Shown in pieces: positions 31,914 through 40,645 of a stretch of DNA of 64,000 bases. A model generated the notes under the pieces. That model saw nothing but the letters and a program-made list of their open reading frames with translations, was not told the origin of the DNA and ran no database searches. The stretch comes from Candidatus Hydrogenedentota bacterium (lineage in GTDB: Bacteria; Hydrogenedentota; Hydrogenedentia; Hydrogenedentales; CAITNO01). Position 1 is the first letter of the stretch; each line of letters opens with the position of its first letter. A program made the translations under genes and the position numbers. The stretch spans positions 1-64,000 of the forward strand of contig CAITNO010000102.1 in the NCBI GenBank assembly GCA_903893795.1, given 5' to 3'.

Positions 31914-32807
31914 CTATGCGCTGCGATTCTTGCCCACTTCCTTCTCAATCCAATGAAGATTCCGAACGGCCGAGTCGAATGGATTCCGGTCTTCCGGCTC
32001 ATCCTCCCAGGAATACCAGCCGCTGTACCCGCCTGCCTTTAATGCAGCGATGCAGTCCGCCACCTGGGCAACGCCCTCGCCCAGCAAACAGGTCAGGTGT
32101 GTGCCCGCAGCCTTCACATCCTTGACGTGGGTGTGGCGCACCAGCGGGCCGCAGGCCCGAATGACCTCCGGTCCTGACACCCCCTGTGTGCCCAGCCAGC
32201 CCATGTCGATGCACACCCCCAGCCATTCGTTGCCGCCACCGATCACCTTGAACAGCTCTTCGGCAGTCTTCTGCGGGTGATTCTCAATATTGAAACGCAC
32301 GCCCGTTTCCTTGCACAGCGCCGTCGCCTGCTCGGGCGTGTTGTCGCCTATCCATCCATTGATCTGCGGCACCTCAAGCCATTGGCAGATCTCTGCCGTC
32401 TTGCGGCTCAATCCGCCGCCATAACCCACAGCCTTAAGTCCATGGTCATCCATAATGGACTTCCACGTCGCGCAGCGTTTTTTGTCCATCACTTCCGGCG
32501 CCGCGTGGGCCTCCCAAAGCTCCACCGCCTTGTACCCGTGCGCGGCTATTTCCCCGCAAATGGCACGCCAGGCGGCCGCGTCGGTGACCGCGACTGTCTT
32601 CTTGTGCTGGTCGCCCCAGTGCGCCAGTTCAAAACGGTAGCCCGTCACCTGGCCAACCAGATTCGCTGTGACAAAAGAAATCTTGGCGCCACCCCGCGCA
32701 TGGTCTTTCAAATGCGCACAGCCCGCCGTGCCCACCGTCAAAGCCGCGCCAGAAACAACCGTAGCCGCCAGAAAACGTCGTCTTGAAACTTCTTTTCCTT
32801 CGTTCAT
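31914..32807 (-). CDS. Tat-exported sugar phosphate isomerase/epimerase-like TIM barrel
   Basis: The start at 32807 follows AAGGATATGGCC and encodes 297 residues. A twin-arginine signal, SRRRFLAATVVSGAALTVGT ending at AGC, suggests export and possibly lipidation. The rest matches the xylose isomerase-like TIM barrel: GYKAVELWEAHA, VRFNIENHPQKTAEE, WLGVCIDMGWLGTQG, RHTHVKDVKAAGTHL, YSGWYSWEDEPE. His, Asp and Glu residues at strand ends form a metal site. PVC-type bacteria have many exported members. It begins 10 bp after the prepilin stop. The substrate is unknown. Confidence 0.85.
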   Translation of the reverse strand: MNEGKEVSRRRFLAATVVSGAALTVGTAGCAHLKDHARGGAKISFVTANLVGQVTGYRFELAHWGDQHKKTVAVTDAAAWRAICGEIAAHGYKAVELWEAHAAPEVMDKKRCATWKSIMDDHGLKAVGYGGGLSRKTAEICQWLEVPQINGWIGDNTPEQATALCKETGVRFNIENHPQKTAEELFKVIGGGNEWLGVCIDMGWLGTQGVSGPEVIRACGPLVRHTHVKDVKAAGTHLTCLLGEGVAQVADCIAALKAGGYSGWYSWEDEPEDRNPFDSAVRNLHWIEKEVGKNRSA

Positions 32808-32817
32808 GGCCATATCC

Positions 32818-33732
32818 TTACCGGTCCTGGCCAGGGGCATTGAGCAGCAGACCTGTGCCATTCATGGGAAACTCGCCCGAGATGTTGTTCCATTTTATAA
32901 AGTCAACGTGACCGTCCATGTACAGAACATTGCCGCCACCAGGCACATGGTTGAACAGGCTGGGATCCACGTTGACGGTGTCATGCATGATGACAATCTG
33001 GGACTGCGCCTGCGTGCTGCCGGCCGGATTGTTGATGTCGGTGATAAAGAACCGCTCCACCCCTTCCTTCAGCCGGGGCACCGAATTGTACGGACCCACG
33101 GGGGTGTCGAAAGTGAAATCCGCATCGACCGAGGCGGGATTGCCGGCCGTGCGGCGCGCCATATCGCCCGTCTCTTCAAGCAAGGCAGCCCTGTCTGCGT
33201 CATTGCTGCACATTTGGGACGGGAACGCCCATCCGTAATAATAATAGGGCATGGCGTTGACTTCGCAGGGTTCCACCTTCCCATTGTTCGAGAAATTCTG
33301 AATTGGAGCCCAGTTTGTGTAGGCCGTTCCGCCCGCGCTGTTCAGCGTGCCCACCCTGTATCCCGTCTGCCCCCGGTCAAACTGCGCCAAGGCATCCTTG
33401 CCGAAGGCGTTGCTGGGACAAATCAGGATGTTCCAATCCGTAAGGTATTCCGGATAAATGGTGATGGGGTCGGGCGTCTGGTTCCAGATGGTTGGCACAC
33501 CCGCACAGTCGCGCATTTTCATATGCGGAAACAGGTCTTTGCTCTCACCCGAATACATCTTGACAACCAGACCCATCTGCTTGAGATTGTTTGCGCAGCT
33601 CGACCGTCTGGCCGACTCCCGCGCTCGCGCCAGCGCGGGAAGCAGGATTGCCGCCAGAATACCGATGATACCGATGACAACCAACAGTTCAATCAGCGTA
33701 AACCCGCCTCGGTCATGATGCCTTGCGTACAT
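32818..33732 (-). CDS. DUF1559-type prepilin-like protein (H-X9-DG ending)
   Basis: The start at 33732 follows AAGGAGACTTACC. The product has 304 residues. The N-terminus is a type IV prepilin leader and helix: [38 protein letters not shown]. The C-terminus [18 protein letters not shown] carries the histidine-Asp-Gly signature of DUF1559 pseudopilins, which are hugely expanded in Planctomycetota and relatives. It would be cleaved by a prepilin peptidase and assembled at the envelope. It supports a PVC or Hydrogenedentota origin. Confidence 0.92.
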   Translation of the reverse strand: MYARHHDRGGFTLIELLVVIGIIGILAAILLPALARARESARRSSCANNLKQMGLVVKMYSGESKDLFPHMKMRDCAGVPTIWNQTPDPITIYPEYLTDWNILICPSNAFGKDALAQFDRGQTGYRVGTLNSAGGTAYTNWAPIQNFSNNGKVEPCEVNAMPYYYYGWAFPSQMCSNDADRAALLEETGDMARRTAGNPASVDADFTFDTPVGPYNSVPRLKEGVERFFITDINNPAGSTQAQSQIVIMHDTVNVDPSLFNHVPGGGNVLYMDGHVDFIKWNNISGEFPMNGTGLLLNAPGQDR

Positions 33733-33957
33733 GGTAAGTCTCCTTAGAGTATTAAGTCCCATACCGTGAATATGCAAAAACCTCGGTCTGGTTCCATATC
33801 AGCCTAAAATACTGCCCCGGCGGAGGGTAAACCAGCGGCCTTGCGGCCGTTCATTTCAGACACGTATAAGGCGAAAGGACTTATTGCGGCCAATGGCTTG
33901 CCTGCCTTTCCCGCCTAACATCCTCTTCGGAATCCGCTTGATGACCGCGTACTTGCG

Positions 33958-34800
33958 TCATCTTCCCTTGCGCATTTCGCTCTCAAGGCCCCGGTAGGGC
34001 TCGTCGCTTTCCTGCAACTTGCGCTTGGACGTAACGGCATCAAGCTGGCTCTCGACCATCGCCCGAATCTCATCTTTGCTGTCTACCGGGTCGTGGCCGT
34101 GCCCAGTATAAACCCAATCCAAGTCCAGCGCGAGAATCTTTTTCAGGGAGATCTGCCAGTCGATGGTGCTGGACCGGTTGAGCAGAGAATAATACCCGGC
34201 GATGGAATCGCCGCAGAACGCGATTTTCTTTCCGGCAATCTGGGCAACGACCACAATGGATCCGGGCGTGTGCCCCGGCGTGTGAACGATGTGAAAATCG
34301 GTGTTGCCGACGGTCACCGTGTCGTTGTCGAGAAGAATGCGGTCCACCTTGACCGGGGCCGATTCAACGCCCTTGTACAGCGGTTCGGCGCAGGAGAACA
34401 CCCGATCGTCATGAATCACAAACTGCGCGTCACCGGCATGGATGGCAAACTTGACGGACGGAAAGTCCTTTTGAAAGAGCGCCATCGCATCCATATGGTC
34501 CCAATGCCCGTGGGTGGCAATAACCCAGCGCACATCCCCCGGGCTAAAGCCGAGCAGCTTGAGATTGCCCACAAGCTGGTCCCAACCGACCCGGGACCCG
34601 CAGTCAATCAGCACCGGCTCCGGTGTGAGCACGCAGTAAACATTGCCCACGTCGCCGCCGCGCCCCGCAACCTTGTACAGCCCCGGAAGCTGCTCGATTT
34701 CCTTCTTGTCCACGGCCGGTTTAGGCGCCCCTTCATCAGAGAGAGCGGCAGCCTGAACGAACAGACACACTAGGGCTCCAACAAACAATGTCGCACGCAT
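33958..34800 (-). CDS. Secreted metallo-beta-lactamase-fold hydrolase
   Basis: The start at 34800 (MRATLFVGAL) follows CAAAGGAGCATCACA; the track adds 22 residues. The 280-residue protein has a signal peptide. The metal-binding residues are complete: THGHWDHMD, HTPGHTPGS, FCGDSIAG and TGHGHDP. The length and layout fit generic MBL-fold hydrolases, with no features pointing to lactamase or glyoxalase specificity. It lies 88 bp after the MocA oxidoreductase gene on the same strand. Confidence 0.88.
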   Translation of the reverse strand: MRATLFVGALVCLFVQAAALSDEGAPKPAVDKKEIEQLPGLYKVAGRGGDVGNVYCVLTPEPVLIDCGSRVGWDQLVGNLKLLGFSPGDVRWVIATHGHWDHMDAMALFQKDFPSVKFAIHAGDAQFVIHDDRVFSCAEPLYKGVESAPVKVDRILLDNDTVTVGNTDFHIVHTPGHTPGSIVVVAQIAGKKIAFCGDSIAGYYSLLNRSSTIDWQISLKKILALDLDWVYTGHGHDPVDSKDEIRAMVESQLDAVTSKRKLQESDEPYRGLESEMRKGR

Positions 34801-34888
34801 TGTGATGCTCCTTTGAATGTTCTCACGTATGAATCGCCGCGCTGCCTGCTCCCGCGCTTTGCCCAAGCCATGGGAGGGACCCCGGCGT

Positions 34889-36223
34889 TTACACGCTCCA
34901 GGGACTGCGGTAGTCGCGTGTCAGCCACTTCGGATCGCCGCTGCCTTTCGCGAAACACATCTTCCTCGGATTCCATTTGATGACCGCGTGGTTATAATAC
35001 GCCTGGTTGAGCAGATGGCAGCAGGTGGCGCTCCGCGCGCCCACTTCCTCGTTCGTGATCGGCCGTTTGCGCGACACAACACACTCCAGAAAGTCGCGAA
35101 TGTGGTCCTTGCTCTCGTAGAGTCTGACCCTCGCCTTCTGCAGGTATTCCTTCTGCACCAGCGTCAGCGCCGAACTCAGCGACCCGCCGTCCTCCCGCTT
35201 GGTGAATCCCGCAATCTTCTTGCCGTTGAGCCAGAACTCAAACTGCCCCCGGTTCACCTTCACCTCGCCGTCTTTTCCAAAGAAGTGGGCCCCAAATCCG
35301 TTCGTGTGGATAACACGGACACCCTTGGCGTAATGCAGCACCGCGCCGTTCTGCGCCTTCGGGTCTTCCGGAGGACGCACCTCCTCGGGACCGCTCTCGT
35401 CCATGCCAAGGCCCCATTGGGCGATATCCACATGGTGCGCGCCCCAGTCGCACACCATGCCCCCGCCGTATTCCTTATACAGCCGCCAGTTCGGATAATG
35501 GTCATGCACGCCGCGCGGACTGAGCACCGAATTGTACGCCCGCATCGGGCCGGGACCGACCCAGAAATTCCAGTCCAAACCGGGCTCCATCGCCTCCTCC
35601 GGCAGGTCGCAGGGAATTCCCGGAGGGCCAAAACTGCATTCCACCCGGTCTATCGTGCCGATCGCGCCGTTGCGCACCAGCTCGCAGGCCACGCGGAATT
35701 CCTCCATCGAACGCTGCATCGAACCGGTCTGAAGCACCCGCTTGTGCTTTCTCACCGCATTCATCACCGTGATGGCTTCGTGGATGTTATGGGTCAGCGG
35801 CTTTTCGCAATACACATCCTTGCCGCTTTCCAGCGCCGCCAGGGTCGGAATGGCATGCCAGTGGTCCGGCGTGGCGACGCACACCGCATCGATGTCACTG
35901 CGTCCGATGATCTCCCGGAAATCGCCATAGGCCTTGCACTCCGGAATGCTGATGTCCGGGTGGGATTTGTAGTGTTCCGTCACCTGCTGCTGCGCCGCGT
36001 TTCGCCGCGTCGTGTCCACATCGCACACCGCCAGCACACGCACCTGCTTGCGCTGCAAGAAAGACTCCAGCAGGTAGCGGTTTTGCTTCCCCATGCCGAT
36101 GAACCCCATGGAGATGAGGTCATTTGGCTTCTTCTTGGCCGCCCACACCCCCGAAGGTAGAATAAAGGGCACGGCGGAAAGGACGGTTACCTGTTTGAGG
36201 AAGTCTCGGCGGCTGCTGTTCAT
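34889..36223 (-). CDS. Tat-exported Gfo/Idh/MocA oxidoreductase
   Basis: The start at 36223 (MNSSRRDFLK) fits the twin-arginine signal SSRRDFLKQVTVLSAVPFIL. The product has 444 residues. The Rossmann domain shows MGFIGMGKQNRY and VLAVCDVD, then the conserved ATPDHWHAIPTLAALESGKD, VYCEKPLTHN. The C-terminal domain has GGGMVCDWGAHHVDIAQWGL and the ending LNQAYYNHAVIKWNP. Exported members of this family are abundant in Planctomycetota and relatives and act on sugars with NAD(P). The substrate is unknown. Confidence 0.9.
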   Translation of the reverse strand: MNSSRRDFLKQVTVLSAVPFILPSGVWAAKKKPNDLISMGFIGMGKQNRYLLESFLQRKQVRVLAVCDVDTTRRNAAQQQVTEHYKSHPDISIPECKAYGDFREIIGRSDIDAVCVATPDHWHAIPTLAALESGKDVYCEKPLTHNIHEAITVMNAVRKHKRVLQTGSMQRSMEEFRVACELVRNGAIGTIDRVECSFGPPGIPCDLPEEAMEPGLDWNFWVGPGPMRAYNSVLSPRGVHDHYPNWRLYKEYGGGMVCDWGAHHVDIAQWGLGMDESGPEEVRPPEDPKAQNGAVLHYAKGVRVIHTNGFGAHFFGKDGEVKVNRGQFEFWLNGKKIAGFTKREDGGSLSSALTLVQKEYLQKARVRLYESKDHIRDFLECVVSRKRPITNEEVGARSATCCHLLNQAYYNHAVIKWNPRKMCFAKGSGDPKWLTRDYRSPWSV

Positions 36224-36508
36224 CGTCAACTCCTTGCGCATTGCGCTTGACGGTTTCACACGAACCTCTCACCTTCCGAAAAGTTCCCGCACAGCTTCCC
36301 ATGACCACGTTTTTCATTGTAGCATCTCCGCCCGCCCATCGCCACCCAGAATTCTTGGGCGTCTTTCCATTTTTTTTCCCGCATACATGGGGAATGGAGG
36401 GCAATGATTTCAATGGAGTGGGGGAGGGGGAGGGTTGAAACACTTCAAGAAAAACGTGACGACGCAGTAATGGCTATTGCCGGTGGAGAAGGGAACGAAG
36501 TGGCTGCT

Positions 36509-37300
36509 TCAACATCCCGCGAGGCGATTGGCGATAATCCGGTAGGCCGCGGCATTCCAAACCAGGCCGATGTGCGTGCCTTCCACCTCATAATCAGACT
36601 TGGGATTTCCGCTCAGACAGGTTTCCCAATCGACAACACCGTCATTCTTGCAATAGACCGCCGTCTGCCGGATCCGCAGGGGAAACTTCGACTGGAGCGC
36701 GGTCGGAAACGCGCAATGGCAGTCGGAGGAAAAACAGTCAATTTGGGGGCACTCGCGCCGTTTTGCGATATGCGCGCGCACATGGGACAGCGCCTGGCTC
36801 ACAAACGGGTTCACCCGAACTCCCTGAATCGGCGACGCCAGCGTGATCACAGAGGCCACCTTGTCCGGAAGCAGCGCAGCCACACCCCGGGCAATCAGCC
36901 CTCCCAGGCTGTGCCCGATGAGATGAACTTTCCCTCCGTGCTTGTCACAGGCACGGTCTACGGTTTTCAGAAGACGCCCGGCGAGTATGTCCGGGCATTC
37001 GGCATTGATTCCGATCCGCGAACGTTCGGCGTTGTAGCCTATCCGGCCCAACCAAAGCCGCATTTCAAGCAGGTAGACGTCACAGGCAAGTAGACCCGGA
37101 ACCACTACAACGGGGGCACCCTTCCCATGCGGCACTCCCCAACCATAATAGACCGGCGACGCCTTGAGCCGAACACTCTCCATCCAGCAAAAGGCCTCTC
37201 GCCAAAGCGGCAAATAGACAAGCTGCGGCTCCTCTAATAACGCAACGGCAATGCCTTCTTTCATTCGTGGCGGAGAACTCGCTATACCGAATTGCGTCAT
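36509..37300 (-). CDS. Alpha/beta hydrolase, lipase-like
   Basis: The start at 37300 (MTQFGIASSP) is chosen because the track's first codon is TTG. AAGGA lies 11 nt upstream. The 263-residue protein has APVVVVPGLLACDVYLLEMR, the nucleophile elbow HLIGHSLGGLIARG, the acid in KNDGVVDWE and the histidine in GTHIGLV. The layout resembles triacylglycerol lipase or esterase. It is divergent from the WS/DGAT gene, so it may hydrolyse the neutral lipids that enzyme makes. Confidence 0.85.
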   Translation of the reverse strand: MTQFGIASSPPRMKEGIAVALLEEPQLVYLPLWREAFCWMESVRLKASPVYYGWGVPHGKGAPVVVVPGLLACDVYLLEMRLWLGRIGYNAERSRIGINAECPDILAGRLLKTVDRACDKHGGKVHLIGHSLGGLIARGVAALLPDKVASVITLASPIQGVRVNPFVSQALSHVRAHIAKRRECPQIDCFSSDCHCAFPTALQSKFPLRIRQTAVYCKNDGVVDWETCLSGNPKSDYEVEGTHIGLVWNAAAYRIIANRLAGC

Positions 37301-37454
37301 AGAGAATGCATTCCTTATTGCTACCAATAACTGTTAAGACTTTACCATAAATCATTCGCTATGGCATCCGTGAAATAAAGCAGATTATCAGTAACATAGC
37401 GGAAGAAATTATCAAGTAACTATGTTAGTAATGGTGTGCTCAGTTGTAATCGGC

Positions 37455-37460
37455 TATAAT
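37455..37460 (+). promoter_or_regulatory. Possible -10 element of the WS/DGAT gene
   Basis: A perfect TATAAT occurs 37 bp before the start. The upstream -35 position is poor, so only the -10 is claimed. Confidence 0.4.
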
Positions 37461-37496
37461 GAGAAGAGGCGCTCACCTTAAAAGAAGGTAAAACAG

Positions 37497-39095
37497 ATGT
37501 CGGAAAACGAGTTGAAGCGGCGCATGACGCCTATGGACGCTTTCTTTCTTTATGCGGAGACTGAAACGGCGCCCATGCACGTAGGGGGAACATGCATCTT
37601 TAACGGAAAACTTTCCTTCTCCAAGTTTCGAACACACTTGGCCTCCCGCTTGAACCAAGTGCCACGTTACAGACAGCGCGCGGTGTTTGTCCCCTTCAAC
37701 GTGAGCCATCCCACATGGGAAGACGACCCAGACTTCGACTTGGACAATCACTTGTTTCGGATAAAGCTCGACAAGCCGGGTTCCGAGGAGCAGCTTCAGC
37801 AACTCACCGGCCAGATATTCACCGGAACTCTGGATAGAAACAAGCCCCTCTGGGAAATCTACATCGTCGAGGGCTTGGCTGGAAACTGCACCGGGCTGAT
37901 AATGAAGGTGCATCACTGCATGGTGGACGGGGTGGCCGGCATAAGCCTGGCCTACACCTTCCTGGATGTGACCCCCGCATTGCCGCCAAAATCGAAAAAA
38001 GTGCCGTTCAAACCCAAACCGTTGCCTAATATAAAGGCGAGGATTTACGATGCCGTCTGGGACAACATGGTGGACAGCATCGTCCACTGGGTGCGCTTCA
38101 GCGCCAACATGGCCGATTTTTCATCCCTCGTCAACGGCAACGGCGTCAAGCAAGCCATTGGAAAATTCGCAACCACTCTCGGAAACTTCCTCCTGCCGTT
38201 GAAGAAGATGCCGTTCAATGGCCCCTTTTCGGGGGAGCGTCTGCATGTCTGGCGCGAATACACCGACTCCGACATCCGAATCATCCGCGCCGTTTCCGGT
38301 GCCACTAACAACGACGTCATTCTCGCAACCCTCGCCTTGGCCACCCGCAAATATCTTGCAGACCATCCCGAGGCTGAAGTTTCGGGATTCTCGGCCTTGC
38401 GCGCTCTTGTCCCCGTCAATGTCCGTAGGGCGCGCGAAAAGGCGGCCCTTGGCAACCGGATAAGTTTTCTCCCCATCGACCTGCCGCTCAACATCCCCGA
38501 CCCCATTGAACTGCTCAACGCCATACACGAGCAGATGCGCGAGCAAAAGTCGTACCGCGTGGCCGATTCAATCAGTCTCATGTTCGACGCGCTCCAGGGC
38601 ACCTCTGTCGCGGCCCAGGCATCGTTGCTGAGTGCCGTCGCCAATCCCGTCACCCAGCAGTTTCTCGGACCCGCGGTGGAACTTACCCCGGCCAATCTCA
38701 TATGCACCAATGTTCCCGGCCCGCAGATTCCCCTCTACGCCCTGGGACATCGCCTGTTATCCGTACACGGGGTGGTTCCGACCTGTTTGGGAATGGGCGT
38801 AAACTGCTGCGTAATCACCTACGACCAGAAGGTCTCCGTATCCATCGTCGGAGACCGCATGGCCGCAGGCGACGGCGTTCGTCAGATCATGGCAAATTAC
38901 GACGAAAAGTTCAGGGAATTGCTTGCCGCGGCGCGGGCCAAGGGTGAAAAGTACGTCGAAATACGCAATGTCCTCCTGCACGAGCAGCATTCACCCTGGG
39001 ATAATCCAAAGAAGGCAACCGAAAAGCCCGCAAATAGCCCGCGCAAGAAAGCGCTGAACATTACCGCGCCGAGTGAATTTGCCCCGTCAAACTGA
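37497..39095 (+). CDS. WS/DGAT bifunctional wax ester synthase/diacylglycerol acyltransferase
   Basis: 532 residues, starting 8 nt after AAGAAGG. The active-site motif HHCMVDGVAG (HHxxxDG) lies near residue 140. The family's other regions are visible: PMDAFFLYAETETAPMHVGG, NKPLWEIYIVEGLAG, RALVPVNVRRAREK and the C-terminal ANLICTNVPGPQIPLYALGH. It esterifies acyl-CoA with fatty alcohol or diacylglycerol, producing storage lipid at the membrane. It is flanked by a lipase, a phasin-like protein and HMG-CoA reductase. The C-terminus ends in a Lys-rich segment. Confidence 0.93.
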   Translation: MSENELKRRMTPMDAFFLYAETETAPMHVGGTCIFNGKLSFSKFRTHLASRLNQVPRYRQRAVFVPFNVSHPTWEDDPDFDLDNHLFRIKLDKPGSEEQLQQLTGQIFTGTLDRNKPLWEIYIVEGLAGNCTGLIMKVHHCMVDGVAGISLAYTFLDVTPALPPKSKKVPFKPKPLPNIKARIYDAVWDNMVDSIVHWVRFSANMADFSSLVNGNGVKQAIGKFATTLGNFLLPLKKMPFNGPFSGERLHVWREYTDSDIRIIRAVSGATNNDVILATLALATRKYLADHPEAEVSGFSALRALVPVNVRRAREKAALGNRISFLPIDLPLNIPDPIELLNAIHEQMREQKSYRVADSISLMFDALQGTSVAAQASLLSAVANPVTQQFLGPAVELTPANLICTNVPGPQIPLYALGHRLLSVHGVVPTCLGMGVNCCVITYDQKVSVSIVGDRMAAGDGVRQIMANYDEKFRELLAAARAKGEKYVEIRNVLLHEQHSPWDNPKKATEKPANSPRKKALNITAPSEFAPSN

Positions 39096-39111
39096 TTTCA
39101 ACAAGACATGC

Positions 39112-39681
39112 TCAGCAGGGATCGTCACGAAGGCGATGCGCCATAACGATGAGGTCATGCATTCCCCCGTCAACGTCCATAAGCCAGTCCGTCAGCAGGG
39201 CTTCCGAGGTGAACCCCTTCTTCTCCAGCATCATCCGGATATGTGGCGTGTCCCGGGGAACGTTAATCTTGATGAGAAACGGATTCTGCTCCTCTGCAAC
39301 GAGGCTGATCTCATCGGCCAACTGCTTGCCGACGCCCGTGCTGCGATACTGCCTGCTAACGAATAGCCGCATCTCCACCTGATGCCGCCCCCAGGAGTTC
39401 TCGTTGCGGTATAAACTCGCATAGCCCACAATCTGTCCTATCGAATTAAAGGCAAGCAGCACAAAGGCATGTCCCCGACCCAGATGGGTAATCCACTCGT
39501 CGATTACTTCAGGCTTGGTAATATCACTCTGAAGAAAGAGAATGTCCGCGTGCGACAGCCCGGCAGTGAAGGCTGCGGTTATATCCCGGTCCTCGGCAGT
39601 CATCGGACGAAAAGTGAACTTCTTTCCGTGAATTTCAGCGGTCCATGGGTATTTGCGCTTTGTTGCAATTTTCCCGAACAT
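39112..39681 (-). CDS. GNAT-family N-acetyltransferase
   Basis: 189 residues, starting after GGAGGTGTC. The acetyl-CoA binding region is VEMRLFVSRQYRSTGVGKQL (R/QxxGxG/A motif), preceded by FVLLAFNSIGQIVGYASLYR. This layout is typical of GNAT enzymes. It is convergent with the WS/DGAT gene, with 16 bp between stops. The acceptor substrate is not predictable. Confidence 0.85.
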   Translation of the reverse strand: MFGKIATKRKYPWTAEIHGKKFTFRPMTAEDRDITAAFTAGLSHADILFLQSDITKPEVIDEWITHLGRGHAFVLLAFNSIGQIVGYASLYRNENSWGRHQVEMRLFVSRQYRSTGVGKQLADEISLVAEEQNPFLIKINVPRDTPHIRMMLEKKGFTSEALLTDWLMDVDGGMHDLIVMAHRLRDDPC

Positions 39682-39786
39682 GACACCTCCTCACACCTTG
39701 GTATCGACCCTGACATCCTATAATAATTCATCCCGTCTCGGCTGATGATCACACTGTCCGCCGGGACGGAATAAACAGTCAATCCC

Positions 39787-39833
39787 CCCCTCAAACCGCC
39801 GACTCGTCCGAAGGTCGCCGACGGTTTGAGGGG
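39787..39833 (-). terminator. Stem-loop after the phasin-like gene
   Basis: CCCCTCAAACCG (39787-39798) pairs perfectly over 12 bp with CGGTTTGAGGGG (39822-39833). It lies 13 bp after the phasin-like stop. No T-run follows, so it may be an RNA-stabilising hairpin instead of a strong terminator. Confidence 0.5.
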
Positions 39834-39845
39834 TGAATCGCAAAC

Positions 39846-40430
39846 TCACACGGCGACAGCCGTGGTGCTTGCCCGCTTGGCCTTCGTCGCGCCCTTCGCC
39901 TTCGTCGTACCCTTGGCCTTGCCCGCAACCGCGGGCTTGGCGGCACTCTTTGCCTTGGAGGCGACCGTCGAAGCCTTGCTGACAACCTTCTTCTTGCCTC
40001 CGGAACTCTGCTCCTTGCGCACGCGTTCGAGGTAGTCCTTCAGCAGGTCGTAGCTCTTGTCGATCGTCTTCTGGAATTCCACACGCCCATCGTTAAGCAT
40101 GCCGCTCCATTCCTTGACAATGTCCTTGCCCTCGCTCGGCAGCCACTCCGCGCCCTGGATGTGCTTCTTCACCAGCTTGTCGCTGTACTTCTGAAGCCGC
40201 GCAAGCACCTTGAAGGAACGGTCAAAAAGGGAGCGCTGCAGTTTGAGTACCGAGATGGTCACGTCCACGCTGCGCACTTTCGCCGCCGCGCCGGAATCGT
40301 GAACATTGCTGGCGACCTGCTCGCGCACTTTCGCCGCAGTCGCCTGAATGCCGTCCGCGATCTTCTGGATGCGCGATTCATCCGATGGACGGACCGCTGC
40401 CTTCTTGGAGGTCTTGCTTGCTGTTGCCAT
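39846..40430 (-). CDS. Phasin-like granule protein with histone H1-like tail
   Basis: 194 residues. Residues about 20-145 are amphipathic helices (IQKIADGIQATAAKVREQVA, VTISVLKLQRSLFDRSFKVL, DKSYDLLKDYLERVRKEQ) as in phasins and similar lipid- or PHA-granule proteins. The last 50 residues are Lys/Ala-rich (GKAKGTTKAKGATKAKRAST). Such a tail resembles histone H1-like DNA-binding proteins, so the protein may link granules to nucleoid DNA, as some phasins do. Proximity to WS/DGAT supports a lipid-inclusion role. This is inferred. Confidence 0.65.
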   Translation of the reverse strand: MATASKTSKKAAVRPSDESRIQKIADGIQATAAKVREQVASNVHDSGAAAKVRSVDVTISVLKLQRSLFDRSFKVLARLQKYSDKLVKKHIQGAEWLPSEGKDIVKEWSGMLNDGRVEFQKTIDKSYDLLKDYLERVRKEQSSGGKKKVVSKASTVASKAKSAAKPAVAGKAKGTTKAKGATKAKRASTTAVAV

Positions 40431-40645
40431 GACGTCTGCTCTCCTTTCTTTGAACGCCTTAGGCGTTCAGTTCTGAAAACCATGCGGATTCGTCAAGGGG
40501 CTGACTCCACGACAGTATAATACAACACTGCCGCACGCTTGCGCCATGAATCCACGCTTGCCTATCGCAACCCATCTGAGGCGCTATAACCGCCGGAGAT
40601 GGGACCCTTGTTATCAATATGCCGGCGTCTACCCAATGCCGGACC

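Noticed and set aside
34817-36160. 447-residue plus-strand ORF
   Set aside because: Antisense to the MocA oxidoreductase; Arg/His-rich composition and no family resemblance.
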